From: Tepidamorphaceae bacterium
Lineage (GTDB): Bacteria; Pseudomonadota; Alphaproteobacteria; Rhizobiales; JAKSCL01
Assembly (NCBI GenBank): GCA_028289445.1
Contig: JANQPO010000017.1
Span: 351,537 to 415,536 of the forward strand
Reading direction: 5' to 3'
DNA length: 64,000 bases
Part shown: positions 42,994 through 51,779 of the stretch, piece after piece
Numbering within the stretch: the stretch's first letter is position 1
Layout of the letters: each line of letters starts with the position of its first letter
Position numbers and translations under genes: made by a program
Notes under the pieces: model-generated
The model's database searches: none
Told to the model about the DNA's origin: nothing
The model's input: the letters and a program-made list of their open reading frames with translations, nothing else

Positions 42994-44001
42994 GTGAGAG
43001 TTCTCGTCACCGGGGCCGCAGGCTTCATTGGTTTCCACACCTGTTTGCGTCTGCTTGAGCGGGGCGATGACGTTATCGGTCTGGATAATCTCAACGCCTA
43101 CTATGATGTTCGCCTGAAAACGGCGCGTCTCGATCAGATTGAAGGCCACGCGAATTTTCGGTTCGTGAAAGCGGACCTGGAGGATCGGTCGGCGGTCGAA
43201 ACTTTATTCGTTGAGCACAAACCCAACAGGGTCATCAATCTGGCGGCGCAAGCCGGCGTTCGCTATTCGCTCGAAAATCCCCATGCGTATATCGATGGGA
43301 ACATCGTTGGCTTCCTTAATCTTCTTGAGGGGTGCCGGCACCACGGTGTCGAGCATCTCGTTTTCGCGTCGTCTTCGTCGGTCTATGGCGCCAACACCGC
43401 CATGCCGTTCAGCGTTCACCAGAACGTCGATCATCCGCTCAGCCTCTATGGCGCCACCAAGAAAGCGAACGAGCTGATGGCGCACACTTATTCCAGCCTC
43501 TATCGCTTGCCGGCAACGGGACTGCGCTTCTTCACGGTCTACGGGCCTTGGGGCAGGCCCGATATGTCTTATTCCTTGTTCACCGAGAAGATTCTGGCTG
43601 GCGAACCGATCGATGTATTCAACAACGGCGACCACGCCCGCGACTTCACCTATATCGATGATATCGTTGAAGGGGTGATCCGCACGCTCGATACGATCGC
43701 CGAACCGAATGCCGCATGGTCATCCGATGCGCCGGACCCCGGCACGTCGAGCGCGCCCTATCGTCTTTACAATATCGGCAACAACCAGCCGGTCGAACTG
43801 ATGGACTTCATTTCTTGCATTGAGAAGGCGACCGGTCGCCAGGCGCAGAAAAACTTCCTGCCCATGCAGCCGGGCGACGTGCCGAAAACCTATGCCGACG
43901 TGGATGCTTTGAGCAATGCGACCGGGTTTCGGCCGAAAACGACTATCGAGGAGGGCATCGAGAAGTTCGTTGCGTGGTACCGGTCGTACCACGGCGTATA
44001 G
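42994..44001 (+). CDS. UDP-glucuronate 4-epimerase
   Basis: Extended SDR enzyme interconverting UDP-glucuronate and UDP-galacturonate. [45 protein letters not shown] (about 2-46) includes the NAYYD motif typical of the glucuronate epimerase group. [43 protein letters not shown] with the Tyr-Lys pair, and [15 protein letters not shown] follow. Length 335. Start GTG at 42994. Stands alone after the divergent region. Its GalA product would be a further uronic acid for the polysaccharide. Confidence 0.93.
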   Translation: MRVLVTGAAGFIGFHTCLRLLERGDDVIGLDNLNAYYDVRLKTARLDQIEGHANFRFVKADLEDRSAVETLFVEHKPNRVINLAAQAGVRYSLENPHAYIDGNIVGFLNLLEGCRHHGVEHLVFASSSSVYGANTAMPFSVHQNVDHPLSLYGATKKANELMAHTYSSLYRLPATGLRFFTVYGPWGRPDMSYSLFTEKILAGEPIDVFNNGDHARDFTYIDDIVEGVIRTLDTIAEPNAAWSSDAPDPGTSSAPYRLYNIGNNQPVELMDFISCIEKATGRQAQKNFLPMQPGDVPKTYADVDALSNATGFRPKTTIEEGIEKFVAWYRSYHGV

Positions 44002-44195
44002 ACATGCGGCCGGCGATCTGGCGCACTTGCTTCGTTCGTTAGCGACCCGGCTGTTGAAGCGCTCGCGATACCGCATCTGCTATTGCCAGAATTTTTCGGT
44101 CTCGCGCTTGTCACATTTTCCGGTATTCTGACCGGCTGTCTCAATTTGATTCGAACCGCAACTGCGCGCCGGCGGCCGCGCCGATGGAGCGAGCC

Positions 44196-46061
44196 ATGTT
44201 CTTGCCGATTTTCCGCTGGCTGGAAAATCTGACGGATTCGTTTCCGGCCGAGCTGCCGGAGCAGCCGCCGGCCAAGCTCGGTCCGTTCATCTGGCACTAT
44301 TCGCGACCGTTCCTGCCGCTCATCGTGTTCACCTCGGTGATTGCGGCCGTCGTTGCCGTGTTGGAGGTCTATCTGTTTTCACTGGTCGGTAAGGTCGTCG
44401 ACTGGCTGGCGGCCGCTGACCGGTCAACGTTCTTCGAAGACCTTGCCCTCAGCCTGACCCTGATCGGCCTCCTGGTCATGGTGCTCATACCGTTCCTGAC
44501 GTTCTGGTACGAGGCTGTGTTGCACCAGGGCTTGCTGGGCAACTACGCCATGCGCACGCGCTGGCAGGCGCACCGCTACCTCTTGCGCCAGAGCATGCGG
44601 TTCTTCCAGGACGATTTCGCCGGCCGGATCGCCACCAAGATGATGCAGACGGCGCTCGGCGTGCGCGATGTCGTGCTGACCATGACTGAGGTCTTCCTCT
44701 ACGTCATCGTCTATTTCACCGCCGCCGTCTTCATGTTCGCCACCAATGATTGGCGCCTGTCGATCCCCATGGTGCTGTGGCTGATCGGCTATGTCTCGGC
44801 GCTGACCTATTTCGTCCCGCGCCTTAAGGTCGTGTCGAAGGAACAGGCCGACGCGCGCTCGACCGTCACGGGCCGGGTTGTCGATTCCTATACCAACATC
44901 GCGACGGTGAAGATGTTCGCCGACGCGACATTCGAGGACGCCTATGCCCGAGAGGGAATGGATGGCTTTCTCGATACCGTTTACCGCTCCATGCGGCTAT
45001 CGACGCTGCTGTCAATCACACTGACGGCACTCAACGCCTGTCTCCTATTTTCCGTCGGCGCGATCGGCATCTGGCTCTGGCAGATCGGACAGGTGACCCC
45101 CGGTGCCCTGGCGTTTTCGCTGGGTCTGGTGCTGCGGCTTCAGGGCATGTCGCACTGGATCATGTGGGAAGTTTCTCGGCTCTTTGAACAAATCGGCGTT
45201 GTCATGGACGGGGTCGAGACGATCGCGCGCGACGTGTCCGTTGTGGATGCGCCCGCAGCGGCGGCGCTTTCGACGCGCGACGGCGAGATTCGCTTCGAGG
45301 ATGTCCATTTCAACTACGGCAAGGCCGAAGACGGCGATGCCGACCGGATCATCCATAACTTTTCGCTGACGGTCGAGCCGGCCGAAAAGATCGGTATCGT
45401 CGGCCGTTCGGGTGCCGGCAAGTCCACGATCGTCAATCTGCTCTTGCGCTTTTACGACGTGGAGGCCGGTCGCATTTTGATCGATGGTCAGGACATCGCC
45501 AACGTCCAGCAGGACACGTTGCGCCGTCAGATCGGCATGGTCACACAAGACACGTCGCTGCTTCACCGGTCCGTTCTCGACAACATCCGCTACGGCTCGC
45601 CGGACGCGACCCGGGAGGAGGCGATCGAAGCGGCAAGGCGCGCGCATGCCCACACCTTTATCCTCGACCTTGAAGATCCGCAGGGGCGCACCGGCTACGA
45701 CGCCCATGTCGGCGAGCGTGGCGTGAAACTCTCAGGCGGTCAGCGGCAGCGGGTGGCGATTGCCAGGGTGCTGTTAAAGAATGCGCCGATCCTCATCCTC
45801 GACGAGGCAACGAGCGCGCTCGATTCGGAAGTCGAGGCGGCGATCCAGGACTCGCTTTACAATCTGATGGAAGGCAAGACAGTGATTGCCATCGCCCACC
45901 GGCTGTCAACGATCGCCTCGATGGATCGGCTGGTCATCATGGATGCCGGACAGATCATCGAGACGGGCACGCATGAGGAACTGGTCCAGGCGGGCGGCCT
46001 CTACGCCGAGCTATGGACGCGCCAATCCGGCGGTTTCATCGCGCGCGAAGCCGCGGAGTAA
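44196..46061 (+). CDS. ABC exporter, fused permease-ATPase
   Basis: Type IV (ABC-B) half exporter, about 621 residues. The permease domain (about 25-320) has hydrophobic helices including PLIVFTSVIAAVVAVLEVYLFSL, and LIGLLVMVLIPFLTFWYEAVL. The ATPase has Walker A IVGRSGAGKST, signature KLSGGQRQRVAIARVL, Walker B ILILDEATSALD and switch His in IAIAHRLST. The ATG at 44196 is preferred over 44184 because GGAG lies 6 bases upstream. Inner membrane, functioning as a homodimer or with a partner not seen here. Cargo unknown; lipid or lipid-linked glycans are typical of this class. The nearby polysaccharide island makes glycan export plausible. Confidence 0.93.
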   Translation: MFLPIFRWLENLTDSFPAELPEQPPAKLGPFIWHYSRPFLPLIVFTSVIAAVVAVLEVYLFSLVGKVVDWLAAADRSTFFEDLALSLTLIGLLVMVLIPFLTFWYEAVLHQGLLGNYAMRTRWQAHRYLLRQSMRFFQDDFAGRIATKMMQTALGVRDVVLTMTEVFLYVIVYFTAAVFMFATNDWRLSIPMVLWLIGYVSALTYFVPRLKVVSKEQADARSTVTGRVVDSYTNIATVKMFADATFEDAYAREGMDGFLDTVYRSMRLSTLLSITLTALNACLLFSVGAIGIWLWQIGQVTPGALAFSLGLVLRLQGMSHWIMWEVSRLFEQIGVVMDGVETIARDVSVVDAPAAAALSTRDGEIRFEDVHFNYGKAEDGDADRIIHNFSLTVEPAEKIGIVGRSGAGKSTIVNLLLRFYDVEAGRILIDGQDIANVQQDTLRRQIGMVTQDTSLLHRSVLDNIRYGSPDATREEAIEAARRAHAHTFILDLEDPQGRTGYDAHVGERGVKLSGGQRQRVAIARVLLKNAPILILDEATSALDSEVEAAIQDSLYNLMEGKTVIAIAHRLSTIASMDRLVIMDAGQIIETGTHEELVQAGGLYAELWTRQSGGFIAREAAE

Positions 46062-46079
46062 GGTAGCGGCGGCAGGGTC

Positions 46080-46490
46080 TTAGACAGGCTTGCTGCCCAG
46101 CGGTTCCTCAGTGACGGCCTGATTATCTCCATCCAAGCCGCGCGTCTTCGGCGGCCAGAGGAACGACTCGACCGAATAGACGAGGATCGAGGTGCCAATG
46201 GCGCCGACAGCGGCGATGCCGAGGAAGAGGATGACATCGATCGGGCCGCCCAGGTCGGTCAATTGCGAGTCCGTCACTCTGAGCACCAGCAATACGGCCG
46301 CAACCGCACCGAACGGCATGGAGATCTGAGCCAGGAGAAATTTCTTCATCGACAGCGACCGGTCGCGAATGAGGACGAAGAGATAGGCCGCCGTCACGAT
46401 TGCGGCTACTGCGACCAGCAGCCAGAACAGCCAGCCGCCGAACATCTCCTCGAAGACGGCGATCAGCGTGGCAAGCGTCAGTTCCTTCAT
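46080..46490 (-). CDS. DUF5368-type small membrane protein
   Basis: 136-residue membrane protein with a conserved start MKELTLATLIAVFEEMFGGWLFW and three predicted helices: FWLLVAVAAIVTAAYLFVLI (about 22-41), FGAVAAVLLVLRV (about 60-72), and DVILFLGIAAVGAIGTSILVYSV (about 85-107). This pattern matches the DUF5368 family of alphaproteobacteria as I recall it. Starts 10 bp after the SQR stop, so the two are probably co-transcribed and it may anchor or assist the flavoprotein at the membrane. Its function is not known. Confidence 0.8.
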   Translation of the reverse strand: MKELTLATLIAVFEEMFGGWLFWLLVAVAAIVTAAYLFVLIRDRSLSMKKFLLAQISMPFGAVAAVLLVLRVTDSQLTDLGGPIDVILFLGIAAVGAIGTSILVYSVESFLWPPKTRGLDGDNQAVTEEPLGSKPV

Positions 46491-46500
46491 GTCTTTCTCC

Positions 46501-47808
46501 TCAGGCCTCGCCGCGCAGCATGGCGTTGTAGGTGGGTTTGAGCGCCAGTTCCTTCATGAGCCAACTGATCCACAGTTCCTCAAGCGGCGCGACGACGCCG
46601 GGGAAGGAGGGCACGAGGTCGTTGTTGTAGTCGAACTCGATCAGCATGGCCCGGCCGACACGCGTGATCATCGGGCAAGACGTGTAGCCGTTGTAGCGGG
46701 CGGTGCCGTCTTTGCCGGCGATCGTGGCGACCAGGTGATCCTCGACGACCGGCACCTGCCATTTCACGCTGGCCGCGGTCTTGCCCTTCGGCACGCCAGC
46801 GACATCGCCGACGGCGAAGACCTCTGGATAGCGGCGATGGCGCATCGTTTCCTTGTCGACTTCGACCCAGCCCTGATCGGTCCATTTGTCCGCCCAGCTT
46901 AGACCTGACTGGCGAACCACATCGGGCGCGCGTTGTGGCGGGATGACGTGGATATAGTCGTAGCCAAGCTCCCGATCGCCCTCGGGCGTTGCGAATGTCG
47001 CAATCTTTCTGCCCGGTTCGATCCGCTTGAGGACATGGGAGAGTACCGGCGTGATGCCACGGTCACCGAACAGCATGCGCACCTTTTCCGCGACAATCGG
47101 CACGCCGAACAGCGCCTTGGAATTGTTCGCATAAGTGATCTCGATCTTGCCGCCATTACCCTTGCGCTTGGCGATGTCGTCGATCAGGAAGGTGTGCTTC
47201 AAGGGCGCGCCGGCGCATTTCATTTCGGTCGCCGGGCGCGTGAACAGACCGACGCCGCCTTCGTCGGTGAACTTTGAGGCGGCTTCCCATGTCCGTCCCG
47301 CGTAGTCCGGTCCGGCGTAAAGCGCCCCGATACCGTCCTTGCCGACCATGTTGAGCGAAAAGCCTTCGATCGCGTCGTGATCGAGCACGAGGCCCGAGGC
47401 GACGATGAGGTAGTCGTACCGGACTGAGGTTCCGCCCGAAGTCTTCACGGTCTTGGCGTCCGGATCGATCTCTGAGGCAGCCTCCTGGATCAACTCGACA
47501 CCGGACGGTAGCCAGTCCGCGGTTTTTGAGACGACGTAGTCCGGACGCTTTAAGCCGGCCGCAACGAGCGACAAGCCCGGCTGGTAAAGGTGATCCTTGC
47601 GCGGATCGATCAGCGTGATGGTCGCGCCATCGAGCCGCCGGCTCAATCGGTTGGTGAGCGCGGTTCCCGCGGCGCCGGCGCCGATGATGACGATGTTGGC
47701 GGAGGTCTTCACCGTGTCGGCACGCGCGTGTCTTGCGCCGTGCGGTAGGGCAGCGCCCACGGTGCCGGCAGCGGCGAGGCTCAGAAATTGGCGCCTGCTT
47801 TGGATCAT
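46501..47808 (-). CDS. Tat-exported sulfide:quinone oxidoreductase-like flavoprotein
   Basis: FAD enzyme predicted to oxidise sulfide (or another sulfur compound), passing electrons to quinone or cytochrome. Twin-arginine signal SRRQFLSLAAAGTVGAA (4-20) precedes an AxA-type site. FAD motif IVIIGAGAAGTAL is at 39-51. Redox cysteines are Cys198 in EMKCAGAPLKH and Cys378 in GYTSCPMITRVGRAML, both in SQR-like contexts. ATG 47808 has GGGGAGGAGAT directly upstream; the longer frame to 47871 would bury the Tat signal. 435 residues. A Tat leader on an SQR-like protein places it in the periplasm. Upstream AATATTC half-sites suggest control by a persulfide-responsive ArsR-family repressor. Flavocytochrome c sulfide dehydrogenase flavoprotein is the main alternative. 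Confidence 0.87.
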   Translation of the reverse strand: MIQSRRQFLSLAAAGTVGAALPHGARHARADTVKTSANIVIIGAGAAGTALTNRLSRRLDGATITLIDPRKDHLYQPGLSLVAAGLKRPDYVVSKTADWLPSGVELIQEAASEIDPDAKTVKTSGGTSVRYDYLIVASGLVLDHDAIEGFSLNMVGKDGIGALYAGPDYAGRTWEAASKFTDEGGVGLFTRPATEMKCAGAPLKHTFLIDDIAKRKGNGGKIEITYANNSKALFGVPIVAEKVRMLFGDRGITPVLSHVLKRIEPGRKIATFATPEGDRELGYDYIHVIPPQRAPDVVRQSGLSWADKWTDQGWVEVDKETMRHRRYPEVFAVGDVAGVPKGKTAASVKWQVPVVEDHLVATIAGKDGTARYNGYTSCPMITRVGRAMLIEFDYNNDLVPSFPGVVAPLEELWISWLMKELALKPTYNAMLRGEA

Positions 47809-47854
47809 ATCTCCTCCCCGGACTCTCTCGCCGCATCTCGCGTTCGAAAGCCTC

Positions 47855-47884
47855 AATATTCGAATATTCAAATCTTTGAATATT
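47855..47884. promoter_or_regulatory. Two overlapping palindromes matching the SqrR-type ATTC-N8-GAAT operator
   Basis: A perfect 14-bp palindrome AATATTCGAATATT (47855-47868) overlaps a perfect inverted repeat AATATTCAAA-tc-TTTGAATATT (47863-47884). The latter contains ATTC-N8-GAAT exactly (47866-47881), the motif I recall as the Rhodobacter SqrR binding pattern. It lies 47-76 bp upstream of the SQR start, where promoter and operator would be. No ArsR-family regulator gene is visible in the window. Confidence 0.72.
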
Positions 47885-48112
47885 TAGAGCGTGCACCGAG
47901 CGGTATGATCTGGATCAATTGCGCGTGTTAGCCGTTCGTCGAAGGCGCGGCCGGGCTCTCGTTGCCTTTCTGTCGGGGAAAGCCGATCGTCAACGGCTGT
48001 AAGGCGGACGTACCGGCCATTCACCGTCCACATGCTCAAAGGCCCCGGGGAGCCGAAGTTGTGGAAGTCCGGCCACCATTGCGGCTGGGCGATAACTTCG
48101 CGAAATTTGCGA

Positions 48113-48916
48113 TCAGGCGAAATACATGCGCATTGGCCGGATGAGCTTTTTCTGCCAATTCGGCAGGCCGCGCATCTCCAAAACGCGCTCAAAATATTCG
48201 CGAGCCACTTTTGGCTTCCGACGCTCCACCCAGATATCCGTCAGCCGTATCAGTGCAGCGCCGATCTCCGTCTTGTCGTTCGCTTCTTCAGCGAGTTTGA
48301 GTCCATATTCCAGCGTTTCGGCAGCGCGAACGCGATCTTTCTTGCCGTCTTCGTGGATGCGGGCAACATCACGCAACAATCGCGCAGCGCGGGCCTTGCT
48401 GTTGCGACCTAGTGCCTCTTTGAGGAGGTCGTCGTAGAGGCTCAACGCGCCATCTGCATCGCCTGCTTGCCACTTGGCGTCTGCCAGCCGCATCGGATCC
48501 TCAGTGTGGTGCGGATCTTCAGCAAATCCGGCTTTCAGAAGATCTCTGACCGCCATTTCCGTCTTCGAATTTCGCGGGTCAATCTCTCCAAGTTCGAGCA
48601 GTGCGGCGATGTATTCTCCGCGATCGCCGACGCGCTCGAACAGTTCGCCTGCTTCCATAAACAGTTCACCTGCGCGCTGCGTGTTTTCGCGACCATGACG
48701 TTGCAGATAGGCGAGGTTTTCGAGAGTGGCGGCAATCTGACGTGTGTCGTGTGTTTCGCGATAGTGTTTTAGGACACTGTCGAGGATGTTTTCCGCCTCT
48801 TCCAGCACCCGCTGTTCCTTGGCAAGGCTGACGGAGCCGCCCACGACGTCTTCGATAAGCTCTTCCGCCTTTTTCAGCGCAACTTTTGCGCTTTCGTCAT
48901 CCAGCTTCTCGACCAT
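48113..48916 (-). CDS. TPR-like helical repeat protein
   Basis: 267-residue all-helical soluble protein with tetratricopeptide-like repeats: AATLENLAYLQRHGRENTQRAGELFMEAGELFERVGDRGEYIAALLELGEI (about 62-112), ADAKWQAGDADGALSLYDDLLKEAL (about 144-168), then ARLLRDVARIHEDGKKDRVRAAETLEYGLKLAEEANDKTEIGAALIRLTDIW. N-terminal residues 1-50 are highly charged and may form a coiled coil. No enzymatic motif. ATG preceded by GGGGAA. Function unknown; such proteins usually scaffold protein-protein contacts. Not obviously linked to the SQR operon, 304 bp away. Confidence 0.75.
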   Translation of the reverse strand: MVEKLDDESAKVALKKAEELIEDVVGGSVSLAKEQRVLEEAENILDSVLKHYRETHDTRQIAATLENLAYLQRHGRENTQRAGELFMEAGELFERVGDRGEYIAALLELGEIDPRNSKTEMAVRDLLKAGFAEDPHHTEDPMRLADAKWQAGDADGALSLYDDLLKEALGRNSKARAARLLRDVARIHEDGKKDRVRAAETLEYGLKLAEEANDKTEIGAALIRLTDIWVERRKPKVAREYFERVLEMRGLPNWQKKLIRPMRMYFA

Positions 48917-49132
48917 GATGTGTTCCCCGTTCCTTGTCGGGCAACAAACGAATAACCACCATTCTCTAAGTTTTCGCTAAACGGGAACGCCCGATGTCCT
49001 CGGGGTACTTCTTGGTCCAATGTCAAATTGGGGCTCAAAGAGGACTTTGCGAAGCTTGGATTTGTTCGAGCCCACCGCGAATATATAGAGTATGACGACT
49101 TCAAGCAGGATTCCGGATTTAGAGGTTAGGTC

Positions 49133-49522
49133 ATGTCCCTCAACTATGTCATGCTTGGCTCAAACGATGTCGTCAAAGCACGCAGTTTTTTCGATGCGGT
49201 CCTACCGACGATTGGCGGCAAACTGATTGCGGACTACATGCCGCATGCATTTTGCTACGAGTTGCGGGGTGGCGGGCGTGTGTGGGTCGCATCGCCGTTC
49301 AACGGAGAAGGCGCGACCCCCGGTAACGGCAACATGGTGGGACTTCAGTGCGAGAGCAAAGTCGAAGTTCATACGGCACACGAAACGAGTTTGTCCAACG
49401 GTGGAACAAATGAAGGGGAGCCCGGTCCCCGACCGCAATACGGCCCGGAGTTTTACGGCGCCTACATCCGCGACCTCGATGGCAACAAGATTAGCTTCGT
49501 CTTTTTTGGCGACAGCGACTGA
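49133..49522 (+). CDS. VOC (glyoxalase/bleomycin resistance) family protein
   Basis: Vicinal-oxygen-chelate fold protein, 129 residues. NYVMLGSNDVVKARSFFDAVLPTIGGKLI (about 3-31) is the first beta-alpha-beta-beta-beta module. The second half ends in PEFYGAYIRDLDGNKISFVFFG, the usual DxxGNK.(E/S). pattern. The typical N-terminal metal His is replaced by YVMLG, and the Glu of the DPDGN-LE motif is Ser, so metal binding may be incomplete. A possible dioxygenase, glyoxalase or antibiotic-binding role; substrate unknown. Single gene with its own short upstream region. Confidence 0.85.
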   Translation: MSLNYVMLGSNDVVKARSFFDAVLPTIGGKLIADYMPHAFCYELRGGGRVWVASPFNGEGATPGNGNMVGLQCESKVEVHTAHETSLSNGGTNEGEPGPRPQYGPEFYGAYIRDLDGNKISFVFFGDSD

Positions 49523-49534
49523 CGGGTAAAATAG

Positions 49535-49555
49535 CGACGGTCCGGTTAGCCGTCG
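49535..49555 (-). terminator. Possible rho-independent terminator, minus strand
   Basis: Inverted repeat CGACGG / CCGTCG (49535-49540, 49550-49555) with a 9-nt loop. On the minus strand it is followed by CTATTTTAC. It overlaps the stop codon of the thioredoxin-fold gene (49546-49548) and lies between convergent genes, so termination of that gene is plausible. The T-tract is short. Confidence 0.4.
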
Positions 49556-50058
49556 GATTGGCCTGATCTCAAGCGCTCAAACGCTACGCGCAGTTCGCCC
49601 TCTTCTCGCTCTCCTTGAAGGCTCTCCCGCAGCCGTCCGTCGGCATCGAACAACAACAACGTGACGTGTTGCGCGCCGTACTGGGCGGCGAAGTTGCGGC
49701 CCTCGGGCGTTGCGATATTGGCGATCACGTAGTTGATGTCGCCGCCCTCGAAGTGTTTAAGCGCCCTTCGTGTCTCGCTTTGAAGCGCTCTGCACATGGA
49801 GCACTGGGGATCGTGAACCTGCACGATTGTCGGTGTGCCGTTGGTGACGCGCGAAAGATCGTGTTCGCGGATCGTGCCATAGACATTGCGGGTCAATATT
49901 GCCCCGCCGCCGCCGACGATAGCCAGGCCGATGGTCCAGTTGCGCGCCCTGACAAGGAGATCGCGCCGACTGGTCTTTGTCGGGGCTTCGGCGGGTGAGG
50001 GGGACTTGTGCGTCTTCTTCGCCTGGCTTGTCGATCTGGTTCTCTTCGCTTTCTTCAT
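49546..50058 (-). CDS. Membrane-anchored thioredoxin-fold protein
   Basis: 170-residue protein with a Lys/Arg/Thr-rich cytosolic N-terminus (1-40), one membrane segment WTIGLAIVGGGGAIL (about 41-55), and a periplasmic thioredoxin-like domain. The domain carries a CSMC redox pair (Cys86, Cys89) in VQVHDPQCSMCRALQSET. Later NIATPEGRNFAAQYGAQHVTLLLFDADGR resembles the cis-Pro side, though a clear cis-Pro is not visible before TLLLF. Role may be thiol-disulfide exchange in the periplasm. ATG 50058 or GTG 50061. Immediately downstream of two L,D-transpeptidases but with a 51-bp gap. Confidence 0.75.
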   Translation of the reverse strand: MKKAKRTRSTSQAKKTHKSPSPAEAPTKTSRRDLLVRARNWTIGLAIVGGGGAILTRNVYGTIREHDLSRVTNGTPTIVQVHDPQCSMCRALQSETRRALKHFEGGDINYVIANIATPEGRNFAAQYGAQHVTLLLFDADGRLRESLQGEREEGELRVAFERLRSGQSDG

Positions 50059-50109
50059 CACTCATCTGCCGTATTGAAATGGTTGAGTCTTGGATGCAGT
50101 GGGCTGGCG

Positions 50110-50784
50110 CTACATCACGAGAATGGGCGCGCCAGGCTCCACGCGGTCATAGAGATCGATCACGTCTTGATTGATCAGCCGCACGCAGCCGCTCGACACC
50201 GCTTTACCGATGGACCGAGGCTGATTGGTGCCGTGCAGCCGATAGAGGGTGTCGACTTTGCCTTCAAAGATGTAGAGGGCGCGGGCGCCGAGCGGATTGT
50301 CGAGACCCGGCGGCATGCCGCCATTCCTCACGCTCCACTTCTCCAGATGTGGTTCCCGCGCAATCATGGAGTCCGGCGGTGTCCACTTCGGCCACGGGCG
50401 CTTCCACGCGACACGAGCGCGTCCGGACCATTCAAAGCCCTGCCGCCCGAGTCCCACGCCGTAGCGCATCGCCGTGTTTCCCGACTCGACCAGATAGAGG
50501 AAGAACGTGCTGGTATCGACGACCAGCGAACCGGGCTTCTCGCCGGTCGTATACGCTACGCGCTGGCGCCGGAACTTCGGCGCCAGAACGGCCGGATCGA
50601 CGGCCGGGAGTGGGAATTGCTCCTCCAGGCGCGCGCCATAGTCTTCGACGAAGCTGTTCTTGAAGACAGTGGCGAGGCCGGAGGCGTTCTCTGCCGGTGG
50701 CGTTGTCGCACAGCCGGCCAGCGCCAGCCCCGCAAGGCTGGCGCCAGCGCCGACGAAACGCCGCCGGGTCAATGTTGTGGTCAT
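50110..50784 (-). CDS. L,D-transpeptidase (YkuD), Tat/lipoprotein-type signal
   Basis: Periplasmic L,D-transpeptidase forming 3-3 peptidoglycan crosslinks or attaching proteins to the wall. The signal TLTRRRFVGAGASLAGLALAGCATT combines a twin-arginine-like region with a lipobox LAGC. YkuD domain runs about 75-222: GSLVVDTSTFFLYLVE, the His of YRLHGTNQPRSIG, and catalytic Cys in AVSSGCVRLINQDVIDLYDRVEPGAPI. GGAG precedes the ATG by about 9 bases. 224 residues. Located 20 bp downstream of a paralogue with which it is presumably co-transcribed. Confidence 0.92.
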   Translation of the reverse strand: MTTTLTRRRFVGAGASLAGLALAGCATTPPAENASGLATVFKNSFVEDYGARLEEQFPLPAVDPAVLAPKFRRQRVAYTTGEKPGSLVVDTSTFFLYLVESGNTAMRYGVGLGRQGFEWSGRARVAWKRPWPKWTPPDSMIAREPHLEKWSVRNGGMPPGLDNPLGARALYIFEGKVDTLYRLHGTNQPRSIGKAVSSGCVRLINQDVIDLYDRVEPGAPILVM

Positions 50785-50804
50785 CGCTGTCTGCTCCAGA
50801 TGAT

Positions 50805-51383
50805 CTAGAGGACAACGACCTGCGTCCCGAGCGGAACGCGGTTGTAGAGATCGATGACGTGGTCATTGATCATGCGTATGCAGCCGTTCGACACAGACCG
50901 CCCGATGGACGAGGGCTGTGTGGTGCCGTGGATGCGGTAATAGGTGTCGCGCCCGTTGCGATAGAGGTAGAGCGCCCGGGCACCGAGCGGATTGTTGATG
51001 CCGCCGGGCACACCGCCGGCATAGCGGGCATACTTTTTCGGCTCGCGGCGGATCATGTTCTTGGTCGGTGTCCAGCTTGGCCATTCGGCCTTGCGGTCCA
51101 CCGTCGCAATCCCCTTGAAAGCGAGACCGGCGCGGCCGACGCCGACACCGTATCGCCGTGCCCGTCCGCGTCTCTCGATCAGGTAGAGAAAGTGGTTGCG
51201 CGGATCGACCACGATGGTGCCCGGCGCATACTCCCGCGAGTAGCGGACACGCTGAGGCTTATACCGAGGATCGAGTTTGAAGCTCTTCTTGAACTTCGTC
51301 GTGTGATGTGCGTTGGCCTGCGACGCGGGCCAAAGCGTAAGGGATGCCATGCCGCCAAGCAGCATGTGTCGTCTTGTGATCAA
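50805..51383 (-). CDS. L,D-transpeptidase (YkuD), TTG start
   Basis: Paralogue of the next gene, 192 residues. N-terminal ITRRHMLLGGMASLTLWPASQANA is a twin-arginine-like signal with an AxA site. The YkuD core has GTIVVDPRNHFLYLIE, YRIHGTTQPSSIGRSVSNGCIRMINDHVIDLYNRV with catalytic His and Cys. The start is probably the TTG at 51381-51383, because GGAG lies 7 bases upstream and the Arg pair would be lost with the downstream ATG. First of a tandem pair; both share the same overall design, indicating a local duplication followed by divergence. Confidence 0.9.
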   Translation of the reverse strand: MITRRHMLLGGMASLTLWPASQANAHHTTKFKKSFKLDPRYKPQRVRYSREYAPGTIVVDPRNHFLYLIERRGRARRYGVGVGRAGLAFKGIATVDRKAEWPSWTPTKNMIRREPKKYARYAGGVPGGINNPLGARALYLYRNGRDTYYRIHGTTQPSSIGRSVSNGCIRMINDHVIDLYNRVPLGTQVVVL

Positions 51384-51449
51384 GGGAATGCTCCATGATT
51401 TCCATATCTGTCCAGAAGGGATTCGCGCTCGCGACGAGCGCCGGGGACA

Positions 51450-51779
51450 TCAGGAAATCGGAGGGCGCAGATCCACGGGACTATCGAATGACGTGTTAGG
51501 CGCCAGGTAGTGGCGGCCATGATCAGGCGGCGCGCGATAGGGTACCAAGTCGTGCGCCGACATCACCGCCTTACAGTCCGTCTTGCACGCCGAGGGCCTG
51601 CTTTCGCTCAAGTTTACCTCGTCGCAGCATTGGCCATCGGTCGCTGTCACGCCGGCCGACAGCTCCAAGACATGTTCAATGACGGCCTGATCGGCTGCGT
51701 CCGAGCCATCGCCGCCGCTCGCAATCGCTTGCAGAGGTGAGGACAGAATGAGAGCGACGGTCAGCAGCATGCGCAACAT
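51450..51779 (-). CDS. Small secreted cysteine-containing protein, unknown function
   Basis: 109-residue protein with an N-terminal signal peptide (MLRMLLTVALILSSPLQAIASGG). The mature part contains DGQCCDEVNLSESRPSACKTDCKAVMSAHD, a CC pair followed by C-x3-C, which could form disulfides or bind a metal such as copper. The C-terminal third is Pro-rich. No family recognised. Located upstream of the two L,D-transpeptidase genes on the same strand with a 66-bp gap. Moderately confident as a gene on the basis of the clean signal peptide. Confidence 0.55.
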   Translation of the reverse strand: MLRMLLTVALILSSPLQAIASGGDGSDAADQAVIEHVLELSAGVTATDGQCCDEVNLSESRPSACKTDCKAVMSAHDLVPYRAPPDHGRHYLAPNTSFDSPVDLRPPIS

